DNA of 64,000 nt from an uncultured Clostridia bacterium (GCA_947625785.1 CANQPS010000004.1:62001-126000); one strand, 5' to 3'. Numbered from the stretch's first letter, positions 10,976 to 20,962 are shown. The notes: generated by a model not told the origin, from the letters alone. Program-made: numbers and translations.

Positions 10976-11968
10976 CTATTTATACATTCTTCTTACGATT
11001 TCCTCTATATTTACATCATTTACGGAAATATCAGCGATATTGGTATGTGTAAGAATATAAGATAACATATCAGAAACACCAATTTTCTGAGAATTAAAAA
11101 TAACAGTTATTTTTTCCTTATTAGATTTTATCTGAAAGTCATCACTATTTAAATTTAAATCTTCTTTAAATCTCAACATATTAATATCACTGTTATTTTG
11201 TAGGGATAAATTAATCTCTCTAAATTTTCCAAACTTATTTTTCATATCCAACAAACTGCCGTCGTAAATTAAAGTTCCTTTATCAATCATAATAATTCTT
11301 TTACAAAGGGTTTCTATATCCTTCAAATCGTGGGTTGTTAAAATGATAGTAGTCTGTTCCTCCTGATTAATTTTGGTAATAGCCTCTCTGATATTACTTT
11401 TCACAACTACATCAAGACCAATCGTTGGCTCATCAAGAAACAAAACCTTTGGACTATGTAACATACTTGCGGCTAAATCTGCCCTCATTCTTTGACCTAA
11501 AGATAAAGTTCTTACAGGACTTTTTACAAAATCTTTTAATTCAAGAACCTCATTGAAAAAATCCATCTGTTTTTTAAAACGGGCATCATCAACCTGATAA
11601 ATTTCCTTTAAGACGGTAAAAGTTTCAGTTAGTGGCAAATCCCACCATAGCTGCGTACGCTGACCGAAAACAACACCTATTTCCCTAACATACTTTTTTC
11701 TGTTTTTATATGGAATTTGACCATTTATTTCTATTTCTCCTTTTGTAGGTGTCAGAATTCCTGTAAGCATTTTAATAGTGGTTGATTTTCCGGCACCATT
11801 TGCACCTATAAATCCTAATATTTCACCTTTTGCAACAGTAAATGAAATATCATTGACGGCTTTTACTATATCATATTTTCTACTGAATAATGATTTAACA
11901 CTTCCCTTCAGACCGGATTCTTTCACTACCTTTTTAAATTCTTTGGAAACATTTTGCACTTTAATCAA
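10976..11968 (-). CDS. ABC exporter ATP-binding protein
   Basis: This is the cytoplasmic ATPase that powers the two permeases downstream. Walker A is GANGAGKST, the signature is LSLGQRMRADLAASM, Walker B is VLFLDEPTIGLDV, and the H-loop is TTHDLKDIE. The ~100-residue C-terminal extension is typical of the NatA/DrrA-like branch. The frame opens with GTG at 11977, but the TTG at 11968 is eight bases after AAGGAG and gives M-IKVQNVSKEF, the normal family start (330 residues). It sits under a promoter loaded with inverted repeats and faces the divergent XRE gene. Confidence 0.92.
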   Translation of the reverse strand: MIKVQNVSKEFKKVVKESGLKGSVKSLFSRKYDIVKAVNDISFTVAKGEILGFIGANGAGKSTTIKMLTGILTPTKGEIEINGQIPYKNRKKYVREIGVVFGQRTQLWWDLPLTETFTVLKEIYQVDDARFKKQMDFFNEVLELKDFVKSPVRTLSLGQRMRADLAASMLHSPKVLFLDEPTIGLDVVVKSNIREAITKINQEEQTTIILTTHDLKDIETLCKRIIMIDKGTLIYDGSLLDMKNKFGKFREINLSLQNNSDINMLRFKEDLNLNSDDFQIKSNKEKITVIFNSQKIGVSDMLSYILTHTNIADISVNDVNIEEIVRRMYK

Positions 11969-12017
11969 AAATAACACTCCTTCCTATTAAGCAATAAATT
12001 ATTAATTAAAACCCTTT

Positions 12018-12122
12018 AGTAACCAAAATGGTTACTCATAAATTATTATAGTAACCATTTTGGTTAATGTCAAGCTAAAAGTAACCATTTCGGTGTAATA
12101 TACAAAAGGGGGTGACCATTTT
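12018..12122. promoter_or_regulatory. Operator array between the ABC exporter and XRE regulator
   Basis: Three copies of AGTAACC-N5-GGTTACT begin at 12018 (perfect 7-bp arms), 12050 (near perfect) and 12080 (right half degenerate). A fourth half-site, GGTGACC, begins at 12111 and overlaps the XRE gene's SD. Start-to-start spacings are 32, 30 and 31 bp, close to three helical turns. The natural reading is that the XRE protein binds here and controls both genes; binding is inferred. Confidence 0.82.
12045..12073 (-). promoter_or_regulatory. Perfect sigma-A promoter of the ABC exporter
   Basis: TTGACA (12068-12073), exactly 17 bases, then TATAAT (12045-12050). The second operator copy fills the spacer, so a bound repressor would cover both boxes. 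Confidence 0.88.
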
Positions 12123-12374
12123 TTGAAATATTACAAAAGATTGTACGATCTCAGAACTGATAAAGACTTACGCCAAGAGGATATTGCCAATATTTTAGGG
12201 ACAAGTAAACAATCATACGGAAGATATGAAAACGGTAACAGGAAACTTAGCATAGAAGATTTAATTAAATTAGCAAAGTTTTACAGTGTCAGTACTGACT
12301 ATATACTTGGTTTAACTGACGAACAAACCCCATACAAAAATAATTCTAAAAATAAAAATATTGATACTGATTAG
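12123..12374 (+). CDS. XRE-family helix-turn-helix regulator
   Basis: An 83-residue protein that is essentially one Cro/C1-type HTH domain: DLRQEDIANILGTSKQSYGR contains helices 2 and 3, and ENGNRKLSIEDLIKLAKFYS completes the five-helix fold. The start is TTG, eight bases after a GGGGGTG SD. It is divergent from the ABC exporter and is the probable ligand of the intervening operators, including one on its own SD, which suggests autoregulation. No sensor or ligand domain is visible, so the inducing signal is unclear. Confidence 0.9.
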   Translation: MKYYKRLYDLRTDKDLRQEDIANILGTSKQSYGRYENGNRKLSIEDLIKLAKFYSVSTDYILGLTDEQTPYKNNSKNKNIDTD

Positions 12375-12455
12375 CTAAATTTAGCAGTTTTATTTATAAT
12401 ACATCTTACAAAAACAAAAGTCAAGATATTTATGTAAAATAGAACAAATTTTCCT

Positions 12456-12489
12456 AAAAAATGGACGAATATATATTCGTCCATTTTTT
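12456..12489. terminator. Bidirectional terminator
   Basis: A 15-bp stem (AAAAAATGGACGAAT and complement) around ATAT, with A/T runs on both sides. It serves the XRE gene and the converging transglutaminase operon. Confidence 0.88.
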
Positions 12490-12505
12490 ATGTTTAATAA
12501 AATTA

Positions 12506-15163
12506 TTATATCAAACGATTAATATACTTCATTTTAAATTTTCCCCACAGATTTTGTTTTGAATAAACCTCATTTACAAGATTATCAATAAATGATTTAA
12601 TTTCATCTATCGAGGAACTTTTAACTTTATATTGACTAAATTTGCACATCATAGCAAGTTGTACTATACTATCAAAATTAGCACAAGATACTAATTCAGA
12701 TTTGACAATAACTCTATCCGCATAATCAGTATAAGGTTCGTTAATATTCCTACCAAAACCATAAAATTTAAGTATTGACAAACTATACTTAAACATATTT
12801 ATAACAGATAGATTAGCGTTTGAAAGATTAAATACTTTTTCTCTTTGCTTTAACATATATATTCTGCCTGTCAATATAACAAGTATAATAATAGCTATTA
12901 ATAATAAAATAATTATAATTATAATGGTTACAAGATTAAGTTTATTATTTTGAGAATTATTATGTTTTAAATCACTTTCAAAATCAGAGTTTTCGCTGCT
13001 ATCAGGATTTATTGATGTGGTTGTACTATTATCTTCGGAAGATGTATCGCTTGTATCCGAATTTATTTCGGAAGAAGTATCTGCATCAGACGAAGAAGGC
13101 TCAGTTATTTCACTGACTGATGAGCTTGTAGGATTAGGATTTTTATTAACATTATTTCCCATATCATATCCGGGGGTAAATTCAACCGGTATCCAACCAT
13201 ATCCGGCTATATATATTTCAACCCAAGCGTGTGCAGATGAATCAGGTACATATATTACTTTTGATATATCTGCGGATTTAATTTCACTTTCTGTTATAAC
13301 ATAGCCCTCAACATATCTTGCAGGTATTCCCATACACCTTAGCAGCAGTGCTGCGGAAGATGCAAAATGCATACAATATCCTTTTTTATTTTCTTGTAAG
13401 AAATATAAAACAAAGTCCTTATCATCAGGTGTACTGCCCGGTTTTAAAGTATAGCTTCCATTCTTTGCTACATAATTTCTTACTATATTACAAATGTCAT
13501 CGTAGTTACCAAATTTAAAAAATGAATACAAACTCTCATTATAATAATATTCCGAATATTGACCTAATATATCTTCAAAATTTTCATTAAAAAATTCTTG
13601 AAATTCATCAGGAACATTAAGATAATTACTATAAACATAATTTCTGTAAAGAGCCTCATTATTAGTATAGTTATAATTTGTTGCAAAATTTATATAGCCA
13701 TTATAGTAGCTTAATTCGGAATATTTCATTATGTTATTAATTTCAGCAGTAGAGCTATATCTTGTAATATCAGACACTGCGATTTCAGATATTTTATTTT
13801 CAATACAACAGCTTATGCTGTAATTAAGTTTTTTGCTTTCTGTAACTGCATAAAATTCGCCGTCATAAGTACTATTAATATTTGAAGCATTGCTGCAGCT
13901 TATAGAACCGGTATTATAAGTAGTAAAAATACGGTTACTAAGCGAATATTGATTTTCTATATTTAATGTATATACATCATCATAATAGTAGTCTTTACTT
14001 ATTAAAGCTGAATAAAGGTACGGCATAAATGGAGGTCTGAACTCAACTCCACTTGTGGTAAAATTTACTTTTCTTGATGAATTATCGTATATCCAGCCAT
14101 CACTTGTATAATCCTTACTGACAAAACCTTTAAGATATAAATTTTCCTCAGTATTATAATTATCCGGCAAAGTAACTATAAGCATTGTTTTATTAATATA
14201 ATCTATATCTCCGGCATTTTTAAAATTACCATCATTCATCAGAACATCATTAGGCTCTTTATTAAATATATTATTAAGTGTGCGTTCAATCAATTTATAT
14301 ACATTATTTGAGAATTGGTAAATTTTATCTTCCGAATTATAACTGTCCGGCTTATAGGCAATCCCTATGCAAGATAATATCATCAATGTAATCAAAGCCA
14401 TTAACAGACTTTGCTGCATAAGATAACGCCTTGAATATTTTCTGTTGACCAGTTCAAATACCGTTTTATTTTTTTTCTCCTTAATCAAGAAGTGAGTTTT
14501 AATATCTTTATATGTTAAATTTTCGCTTTCGGTATGGCAGGCATATAACATCATTATACCACATAATACCATAATAATTGATATAAATGATGGTTCTATA
14601 TCATACATCATTGGAATAACCATAATAAATATTACCAATGCTATTGCAATAGTGATACTATATCTATGCATTATGCCCCAAACCAATATAAATGTAAATG
14701 TTATAATAAATAATACTAATGCCATATAAACAGCTTTTGTATTATCAATCTGGGTTCTTGTAAGAGTATATTTCAAACGAGCCGTATCGGATTTTTTTCC
14801 AAGCCAGTCTATTCTTTCAAATAATACAGAAAAAAATTCGGAGTTCTTAAAATATATTACTATATATGTAATCAATAATGCCAAAAATATAAATATTGAA
14901 AATATATTTCTGTTTTTCATCGGAAATAATATCAAACTCAAAATTATTGCAGATATAAATGTAACTATATATAATTTCGTCTGATAATGTGAAACAGCCT
15001 CATTTGAAAACAATCCAAAACTATTCAAAAAGTTATTCAAACTCGGAAAAATAATAATAAGTATTATAGTCAATCTTGAAAAAAATTGAATTACACTTTC
15101 TTTAAAGGTCATAGGTGATTTTTCACGAATACTCAAATTGCATATATCTATTAAATTATTCAA
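12506..15163 (-). CDS. Membrane-anchored transglutaminase-like protein (TgpA type)
   Basis: An 885-residue protein with about seven membrane helices up to residue ~270, an extracytoplasmic region, a transglutaminase/protease-core domain at ~555-665, a Ser/Thr/Asp-rich linker and a last helix at ~735-760. The catalytic pair is visible: Cys597 in KKGYCMHFASSAALL and His645 in SSAHAWVEIY. The third position is Glu661 (WIPVEFTPG), where Asp is usual. It is the third gene of the MoxR-DUF58-transglutaminase set, a widespread trio thought to assemble or process cell-surface proteins. Whether it acts as a protease or transamidase cannot be told. Confidence 0.87.
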   Translation of the reverse strand: MNNLIDICNLSIREKSPMTFKESVIQFFSRLTIILIIIFPSLNNFLNSFGLFSNEAVSHYQTKLYIVTFISAIILSLILFPMKNRNIFSIFIFLALLITYIVIYFKNSEFFSVLFERIDWLGKKSDTARLKYTLTRTQIDNTKAVYMALVLFIITFTFILVWGIMHRYSITIAIALVIFIMVIPMMYDIEPSFISIIMVLCGIMMLYACHTESENLTYKDIKTHFLIKEKKNKTVFELVNRKYSRRYLMQQSLLMALITLMILSCIGIAYKPDSYNSEDKIYQFSNNVYKLIERTLNNIFNKEPNDVLMNDGNFKNAGDIDYINKTMLIVTLPDNYNTEENLYLKGFVSKDYTSDGWIYDNSSRKVNFTTSGVEFRPPFMPYLYSALISKDYYYDDVYTLNIENQYSLSNRIFTTYNTGSISCSNASNINSTYDGEFYAVTESKKLNYSISCCIENKISEIAVSDITRYSSTAEINNIMKYSELSYYNGYINFATNYNYTNNEALYRNYVYSNYLNVPDEFQEFFNENFEDILGQYSEYYYNESLYSFFKFGNYDDICNIVRNYVAKNGSYTLKPGSTPDDKDFVLYFLQENKKGYCMHFASSAALLLRCMGIPARYVEGYVITESEIKSADISKVIYVPDSSAHAWVEIYIAGYGWIPVEFTPGYDMGNNVNKNPNPTSSSVSEITEPSSSDADTSSEINSDTSDTSSEDNSTTTSINPDSSENSDFESDLKHNNSQNNKLNLVTIIIIIILLLIAIIILVILTGRIYMLKQREKVFNLSNANLSVINMFKYSLSILKFYGFGRNINEPYTDYADRVIVKSELVSCANFDSIVQLAMMCKFSQYKVKSSSIDEIKSFIDNLVNEVYSKQNLWGKFKMKYINRLI

Positions 15164-15178
15164 AAAATATCACCACCC

Positions 15179-16345
15179 TCATAATGAATTAAATACACTA
15201 TCGGTTACTTCATTAATATTAGTTTCATTTAATTTTATATACTTATGGTTTTCGTCAATATCATAGGTCGTAATATAATCAGAAGATGATATAAAACTGG
15301 CATTATTTACTTTGTCTAACATATCAGAATTATAATCATTTTTAGTAGTAAGATATATTATATTATTTATACTTTTATCGCTGAAATTTATAATATCTTC
15401 TAAAATATAGTTATTATAATTACAGGATAAAACAGAAGTTATTACTTCAAAAAGATGTTCTTTATTTTCAATTTTTTTTTGCATAACAGCCGAATTAAAT
15501 ACATCATAATATATCACAGTAAATACAGCATTATTTTCAATTAATCCAATAGCAATATTCCCAAAAATTTTGACAATTTCAGCGGATTTAGTTTCGGAGT
15601 TTTTCTCTTTATTGTTCTGCACATCAAGAAATATGAACAATCCTATTGATACAGGCAAACTATAATCTTTAATCATAGTTTTATCTTGTAAAGCGGATAA
15701 TTTCCAATGTATTCTTCTTACATCGTCACCGCTCTGGTATTCCCTTATCTGAAAAATTTCTGTATTATCATCACCCTTTTTGTTATGCGAATATCTGTCG
15801 CTGTCAGAATCATAAAATTCAGAAATAAAGCCATCTTTTTCTATATTATTGTAAAATTCGTGTAAAAATAAGGTACTCACTTTTATATCTTTTAATTTTT
15901 TTGAAAAACTGAAAACTCCAAGATAATCAATAGTTTTTAAATTTGAAATATAATAATCGCATACACCGCATATATTACATACTGTATTAACATTAATATC
16001 AAGTCTATCTCTTGATTTTATAGGACATTTAATATATTGCACTTCTTTTTTATCAATAAATTTATTATATATCTCAAATTTAATTATACACAGAGGTATT
16101 GGAAATATGGATTTATTATAAATTGATATAATCTGACTGTTTTGACCATTTACAACTCCTTGTTGAACGATTGATATATCAACAAAAAAATAGTTAATTA
16201 ACCCGATTATGAAAGTAACAACGGGCAAGATTAAAAATGCCAGCAGCAATACAAAAGTAAAATAAAAATGTGCAGATGTAAATGTGATAAATAAAATTAA
16301 TAAAATCAGCACATAATATATTCTAAATGATTTCACATTATTCAC
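15179..16345 (-). CDS. DUF58 domain protein
   Basis: A 388-residue protein with two N-terminal membrane helices (residues ~8-52). The DUF58 core is marked by EIFQIREYQSGDDVRRIHWKLSALQDKTMIK. This is the R-x-Y-x-x-G-D-x-x-R-x-I-x-W motif that precedes a von Willebrand A-like fold. Such proteins are partners of MoxR ATPases. It lies 6 bases after moxR and 15 bases before the transglutaminase gene, so the three are co-transcribed. Confidence 0.88.
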   Translation of the reverse strand: MNNVKSFRIYYVLILLILFITFTSAHFYFTFVLLLAFLILPVVTFIIGLINYFFVDISIVQQGVVNGQNSQIISIYNKSIFPIPLCIIKFEIYNKFIDKKEVQYIKCPIKSRDRLDINVNTVCNICGVCDYYISNLKTIDYLGVFSFSKKLKDIKVSTLFLHEFYNNIEKDGFISEFYDSDSDRYSHNKKGDDNTEIFQIREYQSGDDVRRIHWKLSALQDKTMIKDYSLPVSIGLFIFLDVQNNKEKNSETKSAEIVKIFGNIAIGLIENNAVFTVIYYDVFNSAVMQKKIENKEHLFEVITSVLSCNYNNYILEDIINFSDKSINNIIYLTTKNDYNSDMLDKVNNASFISSSDYITTYDIDENHKYIKLNETNINEVTDSVFNSL

Positions 16346-16351
16346 CTCTAC

Positions 16352-17278
16352 TCAAACACGAGGTGCGGGAACTTCCACACAAATTCTTTTTAATATATCA
16401 GCACTGCTAAGATTTGATAATTTAGCCTGTGAACTAAGCAATATTCTGTGTTGAGCAATATCAGGAAATACCTTTATCACATCATCGGGAATAACATAAT
16501 TTCTGCCGCTTAAAAATGCACAAGAAGATGCCAAGGATACCAATGCAACAGTACCTCGTGGACTAACTCCAAGTTTTATATAGGGATTTTCTCGTGTAGC
16601 CTTTACAATTCTTGCTATGTAATCATAAATTGCATCATTTTTATAGACCTTATCAACAGCATTTTGAAACTTAACTATATCTTCGGCCGTTGCGACAGCA
16701 TTAACATTATTCATAGGATTTTCACCGTTTCTGTCTTTAAGCATTTGTATCTCGCCATTTATATCCGGATAACCCATAGACATTTTAATCATAAATCTAT
16801 CAAGCTGAGATTCCGGTAAGAGCTGTGTACCGGCTGAACCAATAGGATTTTGAGTTGCTATAACTATATTAGGATTAGGTAAATTTCTTGTCACGCCGTC
16901 AACGGTAATTTTTCTTTCTTCCATCATTTCAAGTAACGCAGATTGGGTTTTACTTGATGTTCTGTTGATTTCATCAGCGAGTAACAGATTGCACATTCCT
17001 ACACCCTTAATATATTCAAATTCATTTTTTTGACGATTATAAGACATATATCCTATAACATCTGACGGCATTACATCAGGCGTAAACTGTATTCTTTTAT
17101 AGTCAAGATTTATAGCCTTTGAAAATGCAAGTGCTAATGTAGTTTTACCAACACCCGGAATATCTTCTATTAGAATATGACCTTTGGCTAATATTACCAT
17201 TAACAATTTAATAATCATTTGGTCTTTACCGACTACGACTTTTTTTACTTCTTGAATTATTGAATTCAATACTGACAT
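16352..17278 (-). CDS. MoxR-family AAA+ ATPase
   Basis: A 308-residue AAA+ chaperone-like ATPase. Walker A is IEDIPGVGKTTLALAF, Walker B is LLLADEINRTSSKTQSALLE, sensor 1 is NIVIATQNPIGSAG and sensor 2 is VSPRGTVALVSLA. MoxR proteins are believed to remodel or activate partners carrying DUF58/VWA domains, and one is encoded directly downstream. It is the first gene of the operon, and a 12-bp hairpin (17308-17337) lies in its leader. Confidence 0.93.
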   Translation of the reverse strand: MSVLNSIIQEVKKVVVGKDQMIIKLLMVILAKGHILIEDIPGVGKTTLALAFSKAINLDYKRIQFTPDVMPSDVIGYMSYNRQKNEFEYIKGVGMCNLLLADEINRTSSKTQSALLEMMEERKITVDGVTRNLPNPNIVIATQNPIGSAGTQLLPESQLDRFMIKMSMGYPDINGEIQMLKDRNGENPMNNVNAVATAEDIVKFQNAVDKVYKNDAIYDYIARIVKATRENPYIKLGVSPRGTVALVSLASSCAFLSGRNYVIPDDVIKVFPDIAQHRILLSSQAKLSNLSSADILKRICVEVPAPRV

Positions 17279-17307
17279 ATTACTATATTACTCTCCCTTT
17301 ATCTATT

Positions 17308-17337
17308 TTTATTATTGACTATCAGGTCAATAATAAA
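17308..17337 (-). repeat. Stem-loop in the moxR leader
   Basis: A perfect 12-bp stem (TTTATTATTGAC and complement) closes a six-base loop about 30 bases before the moxR start. It lacks a U-run on either strand, so it is not a clear terminator. Confidence 0.5.
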
Positions 17338-17450
17338 CCCTTATGTCACTTTTAAGATACTTTACACAGTGTATATATCTTCTCTATAATAAATAACATT
17401 ATTATTCTATTTGCCAATGTCAAAAAGTGATAAAGGGTTATTATAAAATA

Positions 17451-18581
17451 TTATATTTCTGAGTAGTTACCCAAAAACGAAAATTGTTGTAATTCCTGAG
17501 ATAGGGCAGATATAAGTTTTAAAACATTATCCTGATTTATATTGCCTATAATATCTACATAGAATATATATTCAAACATACCGCCTTCCATAGGTCTTGA
17601 TTCTATCTTTGTAAGATTGAGACCGTGCAATGCAAATCTGCTTAAAGTCAAGTATAATGAACCTATTGTATGAGGAATAGCAAAACACAAACTTATTTTA
17701 TCTGCACCCTCTGTAATATATAACTTTTTAGATATAACAATAAATCGTGTACAATTATTTTTCTGATTTTGAATACCCTTTTGAACCAACTCCAAGCCAT
17801 ACTCTTCAATTGCACTTTCCGAACAAATAACCGCTATATCATCTTTATTGCTTTGTGATACAAATTTCGCAGAATCGGCTGTGCTGTAATATTCGATTGC
17901 TTTATAACCCTTTTCTTCTATATACTTAGAACACTGGTGCAAAGCCTGTGTATGAGTATAAACCTCCTTAATATTATCAATATTTGTGCCTTTTTTTACG
18001 GCTAAACAATGGTTTATAGGTACATCAACCTCACCTACTATGTAGTATCTATGTTTAATAACCAAGTCGTAAACATCTGTAACAGAACCCGCCAATGAGT
18101 TTTCTATTGGCAAAACACCAAATTCAATTTCATTATTCTCAATAGCATTGAATATATCCTTGAAATATTTATAAAATTTCAACTTTGCATTAGGGAAAAA
18201 TTTATCACAGGCTTGATTTGTATAAGTTCCTACATTTCCATAACAACCCACATTTATGCCCGGTTTTTCACGATTAAGAATATTTTTAGCCCTATGAATA
18301 GTTTTCTCTAAATTATTATCAGAATTAATAAAATCATATTGATAAGACCTGCTTATTTCTATCAATGACGAAAAGAAAATTCTTGCCTCACTTCCAAATT
18401 CTCCTGCATCGGCTTCAACCTTATCAAGAATTTCTTTTTCTCTTTCGGTATTTAAAATGGGCTTATTTTCTTTCATTTTACTTTCCGCAACTCTTCGTGA
18501 ACAATTCATTCTTTTAACAAAGAGTTCGGTAAGCTCCTTATCTATCTTATTTATTTCTTCTCTTATTAAATCTAAACTCAT
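17451..18581 (-). CDS. pheA: Chorismate mutase / prephenate dehydratase (P-protein)
   Basis: A bifunctional enzyme converting chorismate to prephenate and then to phenylpyruvate for phenylalanine synthesis. Residues 1-85 are an AroQ-type mutase helix bundle (MSLDLIREEINKIDKELTEL). Residues ~105-285 are the dehydratase with the NNCTRFIVIS motif. Residues ~293-370 are an ACT domain with KIESRPMEGG, the usual phenylalanine-sensing motif, so feedback inhibition is likely. The frame runs to 18665, but the ATG at 18581 overlaps the aroC stop in an ATGA and begins the mutase domain properly (376 residues). Confidence 0.93.
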   Translation of the reverse strand: MSLDLIREEINKIDKELTELFVKRMNCSRRVAESKMKENKPILNTEREKEILDKVEADAGEFGSEARIFFSSLIEISRSYQYDFINSDNNLEKTIHRAKNILNREKPGINVGCYGNVGTYTNQACDKFFPNAKLKFYKYFKDIFNAIENNEIEFGVLPIENSLAGSVTDVYDLVIKHRYYIVGEVDVPINHCLAVKKGTNIDNIKEVYTHTQALHQCSKYIEEKGYKAIEYYSTADSAKFVSQSNKDDIAVICSESAIEEYGLELVQKGIQNQKNNCTRFIVISKKLYITEGADKISLCFAIPHTIGSLYLTLSRFALHGLNLTKIESRPMEGGMFEYIFYVDIIGNINQDNVLKLISALSQELQQFSFLGNYSEI

Positions 18582-19666
18582 ATCAAATTTGCCCCCATCA
18601 TTAATTCCATAATAGCAATAGCAACAGCACTTTCTATAACAGGTACTGCTCTTGGCACAATACACGGATCGTGCCTTCCGACTATACTAAGTTTAGTATC
18701 GGATTTTGTACTTAAATCAACGGTATCCTGCTCCTGAGATATAGATGCCGTTGGTTTAATTGCAACCCTGAATATTATAGGCATACCGGAGGTTATACCA
18801 CCTAAAATACCGCCATTGTTATTTTTGGTAGTAACAACCCTATTGTCTTTGTAAGTATAAGGGTCATTAGCCTCGCTGCCCTTCATCTTCGAAATATCAA
18901 AACCGGCACCAAATTCTATACCTTTTACGGCAGGCACTCCAAAAATTATTGACGAAATAACATTTTCAACCCCATCAAACATAGGTGAACCCACCCCAAC
19001 CGGCATACCGGTTACAGCACATTCTATTGTACCGCCTATACTGTCTTGATTTAAACGACATTCCTCTATAATATTCCTCATAGAAACTTCAACAGACTGA
19101 TTTATAAGAGAAAATGCCGACAATGACAGCCTGTCCATTAATTCACTATCAATTTCAAGAGGATTAAAACCATCATCTTTAATGTTGCCGATAGAATTTA
19201 TATGTGCTGAAATTTTAATACCTTTTCTTTCAAGTATCTGTCTGCACAAAGCTCCTGCAAATACAATAGGTGCTGTTAATCTTCCCGAAAAATGACCTCC
19301 GCCTCTTTGGTCATTAAAACCTTTATAACGCACAAATCCTGTATAATCGGCGTGACTTGGACGAGGCTTTGTTAATAAATTTCCATAATCTTGTGAACGG
19401 GTATTTGTATTTCTTATTACAGCAGTTAAAGCTACACCTGTCGTAAATCCGTTTAACATACCTGATAATATTTCAGGTGTATCACTTTCTTTTCTTGGAG
19501 TAGCAGTTTTATCTTTGCCCGGTGCTCTCCTTGCCATTTGAATAAGCAGCTTATCCATATCTATTTTTTCTCCGGAAGGCAAACCGTCTATTACGATACC
19601 TATTCCGTTACCGTGACTTTCGCCGAATACTGAAATTTTTATATTATTTCCCCAAGCTGATGACAT
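18578..19666 (-). CDS. aroC: Chorismate synthase
   Basis: Catalyses the last common shikimate step, EPSP to chorismate, with reduced FMN. At 362 residues it has normal length. Family blocks are GESHGNGIGIVIDGLPSGE near the N-terminus, RPSHADYTGFVRYKGFNDQR near 105 and GRHDPCIVPRAVPVIESAVA near the C-terminus. It is the middle gene of aroA-aroC-pheA, and its stop overlaps the pheA start by four bases. Confidence 0.96.
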   Translation of the reverse strand: MSSAWGNNIKISVFGESHGNGIGIVIDGLPSGEKIDMDKLLIQMARRAPGKDKTATPRKESDTPEILSGMLNGFTTGVALTAVIRNTNTRSQDYGNLLTKPRPSHADYTGFVRYKGFNDQRGGGHFSGRLTAPIVFAGALCRQILERKGIKISAHINSIGNIKDDGFNPLEIDSELMDRLSLSAFSLINQSVEVSMRNIIEECRLNQDSIGGTIECAVTGMPVGVGSPMFDGVENVISSIIFGVPAVKGIEFGAGFDISKMKGSEANDPYTYKDNRVVTTKNNNGGILGGITSGMPIIFRVAIKPTASISQEQDTVDLSTKSDTKLSIVGRHDPCIVPRAVPVIESAVAIAIMELMMGANLI

Positions 19667-19696
19667 TGGACAAATCTCCTTTTTATTATAATTCTT

Positions 19697-20959
19697 TTAT
19701 ATAACACATATATTTCCGCCCATTCTATTAAACTCTTCAAAGAAAGTCGGATATGATTTATTTATGCTGTAAGCGTTTGTTACGATTATTTCATTTTGAG
19801 AACATATCGAAGCAACAGCCATTGACATAACAATCCTATGATCATTATATCCCTCAACACTTCCGCCTTTAAAATTCTTAACCCCCTCAATAATAAGACC
19901 ATCTGATAATTCAATAACTTTTGCACCAATGGTATTAAGATTATTAGTAATAGCAGATAAACGGTCACATTCTTTTATTCTCAATCTTTCTGCACCATAA
20001 ATTTTGGTTGTACCCTCGCATAGTGATGCAACAACGGCAAGTACCGGTACTAAATCAGGAATTTGACTTGCATCAATATCTATCGCATTTAAATTTCCTT
20101 TTGAAACGATAATATTGTTATTGACAATATCTATATTAGCACCAAATTTTCTAAAAATTTCAAGACTTTCCATATCACCTTGTACTGACTGAAAGTTTAA
20201 TCCCTTAATTATAACACTATCACCTATTGCACCACTTGCCAAGAAAAATCCAGCCTGTGACCAATCACCTTCAACCGTAAAATTCTGACATTTATACGAT
20301 TGACCACCTTTAATAAAATACCCATTTTCAGTTTTATCAATTTTTACACCAAAAGTATTCATTATATTTACAGTCATATCAATATAGCCAACAGATTCCG
20401 TTTTGCCTGTAATAATAATCTCACTGTCATTTTCCAATAATGATAAAGCAAATAAAAAACCTGTAATAAATTGAGAACTAATATTTCCGGGTACAGTGTA
20501 AATACCATTTTTTAATTTTCCTTTTATTTCAAGAGGCAAACCACCTCCCGTAATACATTCAACATTAAACTTAGGCAAACAATCAAGATAAATACCAATC
20601 GGTCTTTGCGGCAATAATCCGCTTCCAATAAAAGTCGCATTAACACCTTTTGCGGCAGCTACCGGTATTAAAAATCTCAAAGTAGAGCCTGATTCATTGC
20701 AATTTAGTAAAGCAGTTTTATTTGAAAACATATTTGTTCCATCAACAGTTAAGACATTTCCGTTGACAGAAACTTCCGCACCCAATTCCTTAACACAATT
20801 TATAGTTGCAGAAATATCCTTAGATAATTCAATAGGAGATATTTTACTAATTCCCTTGGCTAACGCAGCACATATTATAGCTCTATGGGCAGCACTTTTA
20901 GAGGGAGGCATAGTAATTTCACCTTTTATTGTGTTTGGCATTATTTTAGCTATTTTCAT
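19697..20959 (-). CDS. aroA: 3-phosphoshikimate 1-carboxyvinyltransferase (EPSP synthase)
   Basis: Transfers the enolpyruvyl group of PEP to shikimate-3-phosphate. The protein has 420 residues and two similar half-domains. Signature segments are MPPSKSAAHRAIICAALAKG at the N-terminus, ESGSTLRFLIPVAAAKG (~90) and RIKECDRLSAI then GYNDHRIVMSMAVAS near the C-terminus. It is the first gene of the operon. Its leader carries a hairpin that takes in the SD (20963-21018) and a good promoter (21051-21079). Confidence 0.96.
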   Translation of the reverse strand: MKIAKIMPNTIKGEITMPPSKSAAHRAIICAALAKGISKISPIELSKDISATINCVKELGAEVSVNGNVLTVDGTNMFSNKTALLNCNESGSTLRFLIPVAAAKGVNATFIGSGLLPQRPIGIYLDCLPKFNVECITGGGLPLEIKGKLKNGIYTVPGNISSQFITGFLFALSLLENDSEIIITGKTESVGYIDMTVNIMNTFGVKIDKTENGYFIKGGQSYKCQNFTVEGDWSQAGFFLASGAIGDSVIIKGLNFQSVQGDMESLEIFRKFGANIDIVNNNIIVSKGNLNAIDIDASQIPDLVPVLAVVASLCEGTTKIYGAERLRIKECDRLSAITNNLNTIGAKVIELSDGLIIEGVKNFKGGSVEGYNDHRIVMSMAVASICSQNEIIVTNAYSINKSYPTFFEEFNRMGGNICVI

Positions 20960-20962
20960 AAT

